Positions 1-9,176 of a stretch of DNA of 60,904 nt are shown one piece after another. Source of the DNA: Candidatus Hydrogenedentota bacterium (lineage in GTDB: Bacteria; Hydrogenedentota; Hydrogenedentia; Hydrogenedentales; SLHB01); the NCBI GenBank assembly GCA_020849535.1, contig JADLGB010000006.1, forward strand, positions 107,534-168,437. The letters run 5' to 3'. Within the stretch, counting starts at the first letter, position 1. Each line of letters opens with the position of its first letter. Under the pieces are notes generated by a model. It saw only the letters and a list, made by a program, of their open reading frames with translations. It did no database searches and was not told where the DNA came from. The position numbers and the translations under genes are program-made.

Positions 1-1
1 C

Positions 2-490
2 GAGATCCGGTCGAGTGGAGCTGAGATATATGGCGAAGATCACTTGGTCAAACGCGACGAAGAAGTGGCGCGAGGCACGTTCGCGGGAGCTCATCGACAC
101 GGCCTACCCTTCCCGTTGCTACTCACATCTATCCCCGGCTTCACCGGCGATGCGCGATTCGGTTTACTCGCGGGTGGGATGATTGGCGATCAGATAACGC
201 TCTATACCCAACCAAAGGAAACACCGAACACCCCGCCTGGCATGTGGGTGCGCGCGACTTACTTGCATAGGGCACCGCACGGGGATCTGAAAGGCGAGCA
301 GATCCGCTATTACGACCCATCGGAGAAAAGCCTGAGCGACACGCCTGGGAGCAATCGAGTAATGGCCTGCGTCGTAGCGACCGAGATACAGCGCTGGGGG
401 GATAGTCCCGACTGGCTTTGGAAAGAGATGGAACGGTTCGACAAAGACGGCACTCTCACGATGCGCTGCAAAGTGGAAGAAGACAAATAA
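2..490 (+). CDS. hypothetical protein, 5'-truncated by the window edge
   Basis: The reading frame is open from the first full codon of the window to a TAA at 488-490, so the true start probably lies upstream. An internal ATG at 44 is the alternative start and would give 148 residues. The second half (about positions 190-480) has protein-like composition, with alternating hydrophobic and charged residues, a motif GMWVRATYLHR, and a Trp-rich segment near the end (WGDSPDWLWKEM). I recognise no family, signal peptide or membrane segment. A competing frame from an ATG at 30 stops early and looks less likely. The downstream 491-743 contains no gene. That this frame is coding is an inference from its length and composition only. 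Confidence 0.45.
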   Translation, partial: EIRSSGAEIYGEDHLVKRDEEVARGTFAGAHRHGLPFPLLLTSIPGFTGDARFGLLAGGMIGDQITLYTQPKETPNTPPGMWVRATYLHRAPHGDLKGEQIRYYDPSEKSLSDTPGSNRVMACVVATEIQRWGDSPDWLWKEMERFDKDGTLTMRCKVEEDK

Positions 491-743
491 GACGATACGT
501 TCCTCAGAGCGTGTTTTCAAAAGGCTAAGGACCTGAGGTCTGGGCTGTTTTCAGTTGTCCCTACGGGACACGGAGTGCGGAGCGGTGAACACATGATGTG
601 CACGCGGCGTCGAGAACGAGGGGCGGCTTGTCAGCGGGCGGTTTCATCTGAACCGACTGTACACTTCCTCATTTGCCGAGATAGACCCCTACGTTGCTTC
701 CTCGCTACGGCCACCTCTGCGGTGAGCGGGGGTCAGTGTCTCT
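491..743. other. intergenic region between convergent genes
   Basis: No convincing reading frame here. It holds a short hairpin around 555-572 (GTCCC-TAC-GGGAC), resembling the short palindromes seen in other gaps of this window. It separates the plus-strand partial gene from the minus-strand YfhO-like gene, so the hairpin could act as a weak bidirectional terminator, but no T-run follows it. Confidence 0.3.
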
Positions 744-2969
744 TCACTTCGACGATGATGCGTACAGGGCAATCGCAAGATGAACTATGGATAGCCCTAT
801 CCCCACGAGCGAAAGACGAACGCCGTTGCGAAAACTTTCGGGATCGAACTCGAATTGCACTTCGTACGTCCCCGGTTCGAGCGCGACGCCCATGAAATCG
901 CCGTTGACGCGAAGGATTTCCAGCGGCGTGCCGTTCTCGGTGGATGCGCCTGACGGAAATGCGGTGGCTTTCCAGCCGCGATGAAAGCTTTCGTCGAAGA
1001 TCAGGAGCTGTGGAGTCTCAGTTTGCACCTGAATCCGCACGCGCCCGTGCCGTTCGTCGAGCAGCCTGACGTCTCCCCCACCTTCGTTCAAGGTCAGGCT
1101 GCGTTCCACGAGCGCGGTGGTAGCGAGATCGATGTGCCGGATGTCTTCGTCAGGCGCATTGCTCACGATAGCCTTTGAAACAAGGTACACGCGCGGCACG
1201 GGATTGGAAACGGGAATCCACCGGTCCGGTTCCCCAGGAGTGTGATCGTTCGTAAAGTATCGCGCGTTGGCCTTTTCACGGTACGCCACGCCCGCCGCGC
1301 GCCACGCAGCCTCGTGGTTGTACACGAGTTGCTGGCGCGGCACGATACCCGCGAACCCGTTTGCGAGAGAGAGGCCTCGCAAGGTCCATCCATTCTTCTG
1401 CGGCATGAGGCTCGAGAAAAGCCGCTGCTCACCCACATCATCCGGCGCGGCATAGCGTGCCGCAAATCGCTCGATCGTTGTCGGCGTATCCCACCAGTAG
1501 AGGAAGTGCAGTCCATAGAGCGCCTGATCGCCAGCGGCCACGACGATCAACAGTGGCAATGCGATACGATACCCACGCAACGCCGCGAGAGCCAATACCG
1601 CGCAGCACGACATGGCCACGGGTCCCCACCACAACAGCGGTGGTGGGGAAAAGTCGCCGTTAAGCAGCTCGTAGAGAGCCCAGTCGGGATTCTGCTGGAT
1701 GAGATAGGCGGCGCCCACGATTAGCCAGCTCGCGAGCACCAGAACTGCCAGTATGGTCCACGATCGTCGTTTCCCTTCCCGAGGGCCTGCGCATACGCGC
1801 AGGAGGTCGTCAAAGCCGAGCGCGGCCAATGCAGCCACGAAGAAAAAAAACAGCACCAGATAGCGGCACGGGCCCTTGAAGTACGACACGAGCGGGAGCC
1901 AGTTGATCAGTTCGTGGAAGCCGGTGTAGGTGCCAAAAGCCGTGAGCAAAACGATGATTCCCGCGATGCATAGGGCAATCGCGCGCATGCGTGCAGATCC
2001 CAGATGTCGCAACCGGAAGAGCCCCCAAATGAGTAGTATCGTACACGCTGCGCCGGTGTACATCGTGAACTCTTCCAGGTTGCCGTAGAAGCTGCCGAAT
2101 TCAAAGGTGTATGGACCAAACATCTGAAGGAGATTCAGCGGATGCACGGAGAGGTAGTTCCGAAGCTCGCCCGCGGTGAGCATGCGATCGGAATCGCGCA
2201 GGAACTCGTAACTCGGGAGCCATTGTCCTGCGCCGATGAGGAAGCCCAGAACTTTCGCCAGAAACAAATGCAAGGGCGCCACCCATTGCTTGTGCTTGAC
2301 CGTGAGTGAGAGGGTGTACACTCCCTCGGCCAAGCCGATGATCCACGCGAACTGCGGGTAGCCGATGAGCAGTTCCGAACCCGTGAGCAGCGCAACTGCG
2401 AACACAGACCAGGCGCGCGCACGTGGGTTAGTCGCCGTGAAGCTGCGATCGATAGCCCACAGCAGCCAGGGCAGATGTACGGTCATCTCGACGAGATGGA
2501 TATGTCCCGCACGCAGCAGACTAAACCCGGAAAAGGTAAACAGCATGGCGCCCACAAGGGCCGCCGCCCGTGTGCAGGACCAGCGCCGGAACAGCAGGTA
2601 GCAGCCCGCAAGCAAGAGCGGATAGCAGAGCAACAATTCGAGGTTGAAGGCCACCTGAAGGGGCAGGAGGCGATAGAGCAGGTAATGGATCGGATGCAGA
2701 TAGCCGCCTTGGCCCTCGCCGTGGATGTAGTGTCCGCAGAGGACCTGCGCGTCCCAGAGAAAGCTCTCGCCGTTGCGGAGGCACTCCTGGTAAAACGCGC
2801 GTGCGCTGAGGTGAAATCCGCCGAGGTCGATGTGCGTGTAGACCTTGCCCGTGAGCAGGGGAATCGATAGCACCGCCATCACCACAACGAACACCGCGAT
2901 GCCCGTGCGAAAGACGAGATCATTCAGTGTGCGCAATCGCTCTGTGTCGTTTGATTCCTGCAAACTCAT
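744..2969 (-). CDS. YfhO-like polytopic membrane protein
   Basis: A 741-residue integral membrane protein. About a dozen hydrophobic segments begin near residue 20 (IAVFVVVMAVLSIPLLTG) and continue to about 520, followed by a soluble C-terminal domain of about 200 residues and a last membrane segment near the end (LSLVGIGLSIVHLAIAL). The N-terminal layout, with an extracytoplasmic loop containing DLGGFHLSARAFYQE and then paired TM helices, resembles the bacterial YfhO / GT-C type membrane glycosyltransferases implicated in polymer glycosylation. Start: the maximal frame begins at 3089, but its first 40 codons lie in an inverted repeat and lack membrane character, so the ATG at 2969 (MSLQESND) is preferred. 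Substrate cannot be deduced; the family call rests on overall architecture. Confidence 0.75.
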   Translation of the reverse strand: MSLQESNDTERLRTLNDLVFRTGIAVFVVVMAVLSIPLLTGKVYTHIDLGGFHLSARAFYQECLRNGESFLWDAQVLCGHYIHGEGQGGYLHPIHYLLYRLLPLQVAFNLELLLCYPLLLAGCYLLFRRWSCTRAAALVGAMLFTFSGFSLLRAGHIHLVEMTVHLPWLLWAIDRSFTATNPRARAWSVFAVALLTGSELLIGYPQFAWIIGLAEGVYTLSLTVKHKQWVAPLHLFLAKVLGFLIGAGQWLPSYEFLRDSDRMLTAGELRNYLSVHPLNLLQMFGPYTFEFGSFYGNLEEFTMYTGAACTILLIWGLFRLRHLGSARMRAIALCIAGIIVLLTAFGTYTGFHELINWLPLVSYFKGPCRYLVLFFFFVAALAALGFDDLLRVCAGPREGKRRSWTILAVLVLASWLIVGAAYLIQQNPDWALYELLNGDFSPPPLLWWGPVAMSCCAVLALAALRGYRIALPLLIVVAAGDQALYGLHFLYWWDTPTTIERFAARYAAPDDVGEQRLFSSLMPQKNGWTLRGLSLANGFAGIVPRQQLVYNHEAAWRAAGVAYREKANARYFTNDHTPGEPDRWIPVSNPVPRVYLVSKAIVSNAPDEDIRHIDLATTALVERSLTLNEGGGDVRLLDERHGRVRIQVQTETPQLLIFDESFHRGWKATAFPSGASTENGTPLEILRVNGDFMGVALEPGTYEVQFEFDPESFRNGVRLSLVGIGLSIVHLAIALYASSSK

Positions 2970-3085
2970 CCCTTTGCTCAAGGCAACTTGTGACTTGGGT
3001 ATCCGTGTAGCAAAACGCGGATAGTTTATGTGAACGCGTGCCTTGCACCAAAATCGCACTCCGCCGAATAGAATGGAATAGAAGA

Positions 3086-3256
3086 ACATCCCCCTACACC
3101 CCCTTCAAAGGGGGACACGTGAGCATTGTTTTTGTAGATAATTGTCCGACTTGGGAGCAACGAGTGGACTCGTGATGCGAAGAACGCGCGGCCCGAAGGG
3201 CACGCGCTTCTGGGTCCCCCTTTGAGGGGGCAGGTACGAAGTGCCGAGGGGGATGT
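3086..3256. repeat. intergenic inverted repeat (ACATCCCCCT family)
   Basis: A left arm beginning ACATCCCCCTACACCCCC and a right arm ending in the complementary GGGGGATGT flank a spacer of about 90 bp. Each arm also carries its own small hairpin, CCCCCTTCAAAGGGGG on the left and CCCCCTTTGAGGGGG on the right. The element fills most of the gap between the propeller gene and the YfhO-like gene. No transposase frame is inside it. It looks like a MITE-like or REP-like dispersed element. Confidence 0.6.
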
Positions 3257-3320
3257 GTCGCCCCAGGCCTGTGTCTTTGGCGCGAACCATCGAGCAGCGA
3301 AAGGCTCTCCCGAGACGTAT

Positions 3321-4301
3321 CTACGCGAGCGGATAGAGGCACTCCGGCAGACCCGCGAACTCCCACGGCAGAACCACGATGCTATGAACGGATTCCCGTG
3401 GATCGTGGGAAAGGCGAATGAACTTCGGCGGATCCTGTGTGCGCGTATCCACAAGTGCGATCTGCTGCTGCGCGCCGGTGGCGATACGTCCGTCTTCTAG
3501 TTGGGCAAGGCCGCGCAGATATCCCGCGCCTATGGCGATGCGGTTACGCTCCGCGCCAGTGTTGGAATCAAAGAGCACCAGCTCGCCGCGCGGCGTGTCG
3601 TTGAGAAGCAGCGAGCCATCCGGGAGATGCAAAGCGTTGTGACGGGGCACCGTGGCCCCATCCAACTCCGAAGCCAATTCCGATCCGCCGTGGGGATTCA
3701 AGCGGACCAGACGCGACTGCGGACCATCCGCCGCGGCCACCTGCCCCAGCGACACGACCAGTGAATCGTCGGGAGCGAAAACAAGGCTGTTGACGTGCAA
3801 AAAGTCGTGTTGGGTTTTGTCATGTGTTCTTGGATCGCGGAAGTCGGTTCCGTTCCACGGTTGTGAGATTGAGTCTGGCAATCCATCACCCGGACCAACG
3901 GAATCACGCAGGCTCATTTGTGCGCGGAGCGTTCCTTCCCGGTCAAATTCCATGAGCATATCGTTGCGCGTGGAGGTTACCCAGAGCGAGCCATCGTGGA
4001 CGGCGATGTCGTGAATATCCGCACAGTCACGGTGCGAGATGACGCCCAGGCAACGCCACTGCGTGTCAAAGCGATAGACTGCGCTGAAGTTCGCAACGTA
4101 CACCTCGTCGCCATTTACGGCGATCCCGCGCGCACCGCGCATGCCCCCTCGCGGGTTAGGATCGATATCGCGCAGCGGCGCCTCGATGAAGGGAGTTCGC
4201 TCTCGCACGGCGCACTCATCGCGATCAACCGTGTATAGATAGCCCGAGATCTCGAGTGGCCTCGCTTCGCGAACGATAGTACTGACAAGCAGACGTGTCA
4301 T
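3321..4301 (-). CDS. beta-propeller protein (NHL/SMP-30-like), function unknown
   Basis: A 326-residue protein with repeated short units typical of beta-propellers: ARGIAVNGDEVYVAN, IHDIAVHDGSLWVTS, VNSLVFAPDDSLVVS, HNALHLPDGSLLLND and LRGLAQLEDGRIATG. These follow the hydrophobic-strand / Asp-Gly turn pattern of NHL or gluconolactonase-type blades. There is no signal peptide, so it is probably cytoplasmic. The start is the ATG at 4301 (MTRLLVST), because the long upstream extension of this frame only overlaps moeA. It starts 10 bp after the moeA stop, so the two are probably co-transcribed. A ligand-binding or lactonase role is possible, but no catalytic residues can be assigned. Confidence 0.7.
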   Translation of the reverse strand: MTRLLVSTIVREARPLEISGYLYTVDRDECAVRERTPFIEAPLRDIDPNPRGGMRGARGIAVNGDEVYVANFSAVYRFDTQWRCLGVISHRDCADIHDIAVHDGSLWVTSTRNDMLMEFDREGTLRAQMSLRDSVGPGDGLPDSISQPWNGTDFRDPRTHDKTQHDFLHVNSLVFAPDDSLVVSLGQVAAADGPQSRLVRLNPHGGSELASELDGATVPRHNALHLPDGSLLLNDTPRGELVLFDSNTGAERNRIAIGAGYLRGLAQLEDGRIATGAQQQIALVDTRTQDPPKFIRLSHDPRESVHSIVVLPWEFAGLPECLYPLA

Positions 4302-4311
4302 GAATTCAATT

Positions 4312-5511
4312 CTAGCGCCACATATCCAAAAACTCGAAGTGCACCTGCGCACCTTCCCCCATCTCCCCCGCATCGGGCGAAAAACGGACGAGCGCGTTGG
4401 CGTGGGCGGCGGTGTACATGTCCGCGGAACCGCGGCCCACGCACGGGGTGACGCGCCACTCGTCTCCCACGCGTTCCGCGCGCACGAGTTGAAACAGCGT
4501 GCGCGATCCTTTGACGTTGAAGCGGCACCCAAGCACCGCGCGGTGCTGGACACGCTCCGTCCCTTTCCCCATCAACTTCCAGATTGCCGGAGTCACGTAG
4601 CGATGAATGCCCAGGTGACAAGACAATGGGTTGCCAGGAAGTCCAAAGATGAGCTGGCGTCCGCGCGTCGCAAAGAAGAGCGGCTTTCCCGGGCGCTGCG
4701 CGACTTTGTGAAAGACGGGTGTCGCGCCACTCTTCCGCAGTGCGCCAGGCACGTTATCGTACTTGCCTTCGGAAACGGCGCCGGTGAGCAGGAGAACATC
4801 CGCGGAAACCACGCGCTGAATGTGAGCATCCAAGTCATCGGGCGTGTCGAATGCGTGGCCGGCTGTTATCTCGCGGACACCAATGGCCCGCGCCATCGCG
4901 GTTAACATGATGCCGTTCGAGTTGCGGATCTGTGCTGGGCCCGGCTCGACTTCCACAGGGACCAGTTCATCTCCGGTAGTGATGATTGCCAACGATGGAG
5001 GACGGTAGGCACGCACAGTGACCCGTCCGAAGGTCGCGGCGCAGGCGAGCGCGAGAGGCGAGACGAGGTCGCCCGCGTGGAGGACTTCTTTGCCGCGAGC
5101 GCACTCACTACCGATGGGACTGATGTTCATGCCGTGCGTGATATCGGAGGGAATCGCGACGGTGTCGCCCGCGCGGACAACGCGCTCTTTCTGGATGACC
5201 GCTTCAGATCCCGGAGGACACGGTGCACCGGTCATGATCTCCAGCGCGCTGCCGGGCGCGATTTCTGAAGACCATGCGCGACCCGCCGCGATCTCGCCAA
5301 CAACGGGAATGGTCTTTCCCGCATCAGCGACGCACACCGCGTAGCCATCCATCATCGCGCGTGGGAACGGCGGGTAGTCGCGATCCGCGCACAGCGGCTC
5401 TGCAAGCACAAAGCCTGAGGCTTCTTCCAACGGAAGCCAAATGGGTTCGGGCGAAGGTGTCGCCTCGAGCACGAGGCGTAGCGCGGTATCGGGATCGATC
5501 ATGTGGTGCAT
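4312..5511 (-). CDS. moeA: molybdopterin molybdenumtransferase MoeA
   Basis: A 399-residue protein matching the MoeA family, which inserts molybdate into adenylylated molybdopterin to form active Moco. Visible landmarks are PPFPRAMMDGYAV near residues 47-59, the ITTGDELVP and RNSNG segment near 177-200, a GKYDNV motif near 249, RPGKPLFFA near 273, and GLPGNPLSC near 290-298. Family length is normal. Oddities: the usual SGGVSVG-type loop reads TGAVSEG, and a GED-type segment near 140 reads GKE, so the active site is slightly divergent. ATG at 5511 is preferred over a TTG five codons upstream; an ATG three codons downstream is also possible. No other Moco-synthesis gene is in the window. Confidence 0.9.
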   Translation of the reverse strand: MHHMIDPDTALRLVLEATPSPEPIWLPLEEASGFVLAEPLCADRDYPPFPRAMMDGYAVCVADAGKTIPVVGEIAAGRAWSSEIAPGSALEIMTGAPCPPGSEAVIQKERVVRAGDTVAIPSDITHGMNISPIGSECARGKEVLHAGDLVSPLALACAATFGRVTVRAYRPPSLAIITTGDELVPVEVEPGPAQIRNSNGIMLTAMARAIGVREITAGHAFDTPDDLDAHIQRVVSADVLLLTGAVSEGKYDNVPGALRKSGATPVFHKVAQRPGKPLFFATRGRQLIFGLPGNPLSCHLGIHRYVTPAIWKLMGKGTERVQHRAVLGCRFNVKGSRTLFQLVRAERVGDEWRVTPCVGRGSADMYTAAHANALVRFSPDAGEMGEGAQVHFEFLDMWR

Positions 5512-5559
5512 GTTGTGGGAATCCAAGGGGTCGAGGGACAGACATCGTGTCTCGATGCT

Positions 5560-5645
5560 GAGATTGGAATCTCGGCGGAGATAGGGATCTCGGCGAAAAG
5601 ACGCTGGCAGTCCCGCCCTGGACGGGCACGTCCCGTCCAGAGGAC
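5560..5645. repeat. short hairpins between the DUF1501 gene and moeA
   Basis: Two small inverted repeats are visible: GAGATTGGAATCTC around 5560-5574, and a stem pairing CTGGACGGG with CCCGTCCAG around 5621-5642. They lie downstream of the DUF1501 stop and upstream of moeA (both minus strand). The second could be a transcription terminator for the DUF1501 operon, although no clear U-tract follows on the minus strand. Confidence 0.35.
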
Positions 5646-5662
5646 ATGGTACGCGGGAGTCG

Positions 5663-7087
5663 CTACGCGAACAAGTCCATGACAGGCTTGCCCAGGCCGT
5701 CTTTGGTCACGTAGAACGGCCTGCGCTCGATCTCATAGCCGTGGTTGGGCGCGATGCCCATGGCACGGAAGAGGGTCGCGTGGAGATCCGTGGTGTTGAC
5801 GGGATTGCTGATGGCCTTGCAGGGGCGCTCGTCTGCGGTCAGCCCGTGGAGGTAGCCACGCTTCATGCCGCCACCGAACAGGAGCACCGAGCCCGCGGCC
5901 GTAAAGTGCCGGTGCATACCATAGTGCTTGAGTTCGGTCATGACGGCGGGGACTTCGACCTGGTTCTTCACGGTGTTCTCCGGCTTGCCCTCGGTCAGCA
6001 TGTCGCGGCTGAACTCGCTCGCGAGCACGATCAACGTGCGGTCGAGGAGGCCGCGCTCTTCAAGGTCCAGCACCAACTGCGCGACGGGCGCGTCGATCAT
6101 GGTTTTCAGGTCGGCGGTGCGCGTGTGGCCGTCCTCGTGCGTGTCCCAATACTTGAAGGGGATGTACTCCGAGGTAACTTCGATGAAACGCGCACCCACT
6201 TCGCACAGGCGGCGCGCCAGCAAACAGCCGAGTCCGAAACGGCCGGTGTTGTAGATGTCGTAAATCTCCTTGGGTTCCAACGAGAGATCGAATGCTTTTG
6301 CGGCAGGCGACGTGAGGAGCCGGTGCGCGCTGTCCATGGAGCGCAGCATGGACTCCTTCTGGTACTCGCTGCCGAACTCGCCCGTGGGACTCTGCGCGAG
6401 GAGCGACTTGTAGAGTTGGTTGCGGTTCACGAAACGGGATTCGGTCATGCCCGCGGGCGGCTGCACGCTCGCCTGGGCCTCTTCGGGATTGGGCACGAAG
6501 AAGGGCCCGAATTCGTTGCCGAGAAAGCCGGCGGTATGGAAGGCCTTAAGTTCTTCCGCCTCGCCCTGATCGAAGCGCTGGCCGATATCGATGAAGGCGG
6601 GCACGTCGGGGTTGTTCGGGCCGAGGGTCTTGGCGATCCACGCGCCGAGGTGCGGCGCCGCCACGGAAAGCGGCGGCTCGTAACCGGTGTGCCAATGGTA
6701 TTGGTGACGTGAATGGAGGATGAAGCCGAGGTCAGCGGCCTGGTACGTGCGAATCAGGGTGCCGCGGTCCATGACCTGCCCGATCTTCGACAGGCCCTCG
6801 GAGAACTTGATGTTATCGACTACCGTATCGATGGATGGGAAGGTACTGAGGACCGCGTCGGCGGCAAGCCCCGGCTCATACGCCGTGTAGCGCTTGGGAT
6901 CGAAGGTTTCCGTACTGGCCATGCCGCCGCCCATCCACAGCACAATCATCGTGTCCGCGGTGGGGATGATGCGTTCGGTGTCCTCCTCCGCGCGGGCCTC
7001 ACGGGGGTATCCCGCGGCCAAGGTCGACAAGGCCGCCGCGCCGGCGGTCTTCAGGAAATCACGGCGGTTCCAGGTGCTAGGTCTCAT
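5663..7087 (-). CDS. DUF1501 family Tat-exported protein
   Basis: A 474-residue protein of the DUF1501 family, which is distantly related to alkaline-phosphatase/sulfatase-type proteins and abundant in planctomycetes. A twin-arginine signal is visible at the N-terminus (RRDFLKTAG at about residues 8-16, then an Ala-rich stretch to about 33). Later motifs include MIVLWMGGGMASTETFDPK near 47 and GLGCLLARRLCEVGARFIEV near 284. Conserved catalytic-type Asp and His positions are in WDTHEDGH near 314 and near the C-terminus (TTDLHATLFRAMGI). Its partner, the DUF1549/DUF1553 cytochrome-type gene, lies 78 bp upstream on the same strand, the standard pairing for these families. The biochemical function of the pair is unknown. 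The ATG at 7087 is unambiguous. Confidence 0.88.
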   Translation of the reverse strand: MRPSTWNRRDFLKTAGAAALSTLAAGYPREARAEEDTERIIPTADTMIVLWMGGGMASTETFDPKRYTAYEPGLAADAVLSTFPSIDTVVDNIKFSEGLSKIGQVMDRGTLIRTYQAADLGFILHSRHQYHWHTGYEPPLSVAAPHLGAWIAKTLGPNNPDVPAFIDIGQRFDQGEAEELKAFHTAGFLGNEFGPFFVPNPEEAQASVQPPAGMTESRFVNRNQLYKSLLAQSPTGEFGSEYQKESMLRSMDSAHRLLTSPAAKAFDLSLEPKEIYDIYNTGRFGLGCLLARRLCEVGARFIEVTSEYIPFKYWDTHEDGHTRTADLKTMIDAPVAQLVLDLEERGLLDRTLIVLASEFSRDMLTEGKPENTVKNQVEVPAVMTELKHYGMHRHFTAAGSVLLFGGGMKRGYLHGLTADERPCKAISNPVNTTDLHATLFRAMGIAPNHGYEIERRPFYVTKDGLGKPVMDLFA

Positions 7088-7165
7088 GATCCGATCCTCT
7101 GTCCCGATGAGTAAACAAAATGCCTTGCAGGGCTAATTCCAGCGGGTTGACGCCCGCCCGAACGC

Positions 7166-9115
7166 TTAGTAGATCAACTGAAACTCCGGCTGCATCGCCA
7201 AGGCCCATAGGAAGTCCTCGAAGCCTTCTTTCGTGACAGGGCTACCGACCATCTGCGCAGCCGCGGCCTTCTCGCTTTCCGTGACGTCGCGTTGCAGGGC
7301 GTGCCTGTAAATGCTGCTGACCAGATCCTCCGGCGAGGCCGGCGGCGCGGCGAGCAGACTCTCGGCGCCGCGCTGCAAGTGCGAGGACAAGGTCTGCCCG
7401 TTGGTCAACTCCACGGCTTCGAGTGCCGTAGCCAGCGACTGCCGCCGCGTGACGACCTGCTCCCGGTTCGGGCGGCCCATGGCGCGGGTCAAGGGGTCTG
7501 AGTTCACGCGCCACGCGCGGATCACCGGCGGCTTAGGTTGCTCGTCCTTCTTCTTTGGTGGCTCTGGAACCGCGAACTGCGGGTTCTCCTGCCAGGCACC
7601 GGTCAGCGATGACAACGTGTCGAGGAACATCTCGGCCGTCATGCGTTTCACCTCCGGACCGCGAAACACATAGGCATTCTGAGAATCCGGCGGCGTGTCC
7701 ACGGAAGGCAAGCGATACGCCTGCGAAGTCAGGATCAATTTCATCGTATGCTTGAGGTCGTACCCGTGGTCAACAAGATCGGACGCAAGCCAATCGAGGA
7801 GGTCAGCGTTCCATGGCTCGTTTTCGATCACGTCGAGGGGCTCGACGAGGCCGCGTCCCATGAACTTCGCCCAGATACGATTGACAATCGCACGCGCGAA
7901 GAATCCGTTCTCTTCGCTCGTGAGCAAACGCGCGAGTTGCGCGCGCCGGCCCGCTAGAGAACGTTTCGGATCGACGCGGCCGACCTCAGGCCAAAGGAAC
8001 TTGATCTGCGCGGTCTCGCCTTGGGGCACATCGCAGCGGACCAGTTCCATCGCGCCATCGGAGAAGACGCTCGCCATGCCGTAGGAGTCCGCAAGCTTCC
8101 AATGATCAACAAAGCTGTCGTGACACGAGGCGCATTTGAGATTGACACCCAGGAAGACTTGCGAGACGCTCTGAGCCGCTTGCATCGGCGGCACCATGGC
8201 CGCGGCGGTGACCCCGCGCCAGATGATGCCGTTCACAAAGCCTTCGCTCTCCGCGCTTGGATTGATGAGCTGCGATGCGAATTGATCGTAGGGCAGGTTG
8301 TTGTACAGCGCATCGAAAAGCCATTGCGTGATCTGCTTGCGCCCGCCGTCGATGTAGCCCGTGCCTTGAAAATCATTGCGCAGGGCGTCATTCCAGAAGG
8401 TCATCCAGTGCTCGGCGTAGGCGAGTCGATCACCCAGAAGACGATCCGCCGCCTTCGCGTATTTCTCGGGATCGGTGTCCGCGAGAAACGCATCGAGGTC
8501 CGCGGGCTGCGGCACGAGACCGGTCACATCGAGCGAGGCGCGGCGCAGGAAGACGGCGTCGGAGACGGATGCGGAGGGCGTCACAGAGTGCAGCGCGTAA
8601 TAGGCGTCAAGGAACCGGTCGATTGGATTGGCGGAAGCTCCTTCCTTCGCAGCAGGCAGCTCCGGACGGCGCGGGGTGACGGACGCCACGTATGCTGCCG
8701 CCTCAGTCTTCGTCTCGTGCCACACAAGACCCTGATCGATCCAGGCGCGGAGAATCCCCACCTCCTCGGGAGTCAGTTGGGGACCCTTGGGCGGCATGAT
8801 CAGTTCAGGGTCAAGACCCGCCACGAGCGAGATGAGGCGGCTCTCGCCGCTCTTCCCCTCAACGACAACAGGGCCCGAGTCGCCGCCATTGAGGAGGAGT
8901 TCGCGCGAGTCCATTTGAAGGCCGCCACGGCTTTGTCCCCCGCCGTGGCATTGGAAACAACGTTCGGCGAGCAGCGGATGAATCTCGGTGTCAAAATCGA
9001 CGGGGCGATTCGCGGCGGGGGGCAATTCCTGCGCGAGCGCAGCACCGCAAGAGACGATCACGCCGAAAGCGGCCAGGCACAGCAACCGCGACAGACATGG
9101 AATTCCACTCAGCAA
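7166..9115 (-). CDS. planctomycete-type cytochrome c / DUF1549 / DUF1553 protein
   Basis: A 649-residue secreted protein. An N-terminal signal peptide (about 1-29) precedes a planctomycete cytochrome c (PSCyt1-like) module with a heme-binding CxxCH at residues 53-57 (CFQCH). A DUF1549 domain follows from about 163 to 365, containing a second CxxCH at 328-332 (CASCH), and a DUF1553 domain runs from about 390 to the end (GFFARAIVNRIWAKFMGRGLVEP). This is the usual partner of DUF1501 proteins. The start is a TTG at 9115: AAGGAG sits eight bases upstream, and no ATG gives a complete signal peptide. A periplasmic redox-linked role, possibly in polysaccharide degradation, is suggested for the family but unproven. 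Confidence 0.9.
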   Translation of the reverse strand: MLSGIPCLSRLLCLAAFGVIVSCGAALAQELPPAANRPVDFDTEIHPLLAERCFQCHGGGQSRGGLQMDSRELLLNGGDSGPVVVEGKSGESRLISLVAGLDPELIMPPKGPQLTPEEVGILRAWIDQGLVWHETKTEAAAYVASVTPRRPELPAAKEGASANPIDRFLDAYYALHSVTPSASVSDAVFLRRASLDVTGLVPQPADLDAFLADTDPEKYAKAADRLLGDRLAYAEHWMTFWNDALRNDFQGTGYIDGGRKQITQWLFDALYNNLPYDQFASQLINPSAESEGFVNGIIWRGVTAAAMVPPMQAAQSVSQVFLGVNLKCASCHDSFVDHWKLADSYGMASVFSDGAMELVRCDVPQGETAQIKFLWPEVGRVDPKRSLAGRRAQLARLLTSEENGFFARAIVNRIWAKFMGRGLVEPLDVIENEPWNADLLDWLASDLVDHGYDLKHTMKLILTSQAYRLPSVDTPPDSQNAYVFRGPEVKRMTAEMFLDTLSSLTGAWQENPQFAVPEPPKKKDEQPKPPVIRAWRVNSDPLTRAMGRPNREQVVTRRQSLATALEAVELTNGQTLSSHLQRGAESLLAAPPASPEDLVSSIYRHALQRDVTESEKAAAAQMVGSPVTKEGFEDFLWALAMQPEFQLIY

Positions 9116-9176
9116 GACACCTACTCCTTGCAGCTACGAAATCCTTGTCCTGCGGCGCCGTCAGGCAGGGCCGATG

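Noticed and set aside
164..520. Minus-strand frame of 118 codons at the left edge
   Set aside because: It overlaps the plus-strand partial gene and has the arginine/leucine-rich composition expected of an antisense shadow in GC-rich DNA.
5741..6712. Plus-strand frame of 323 codons over the DUF1501 gene
   Set aside because: It lies entirely antisense to a well-recognised DUF1501 gene, and its sequence has no known-family features.
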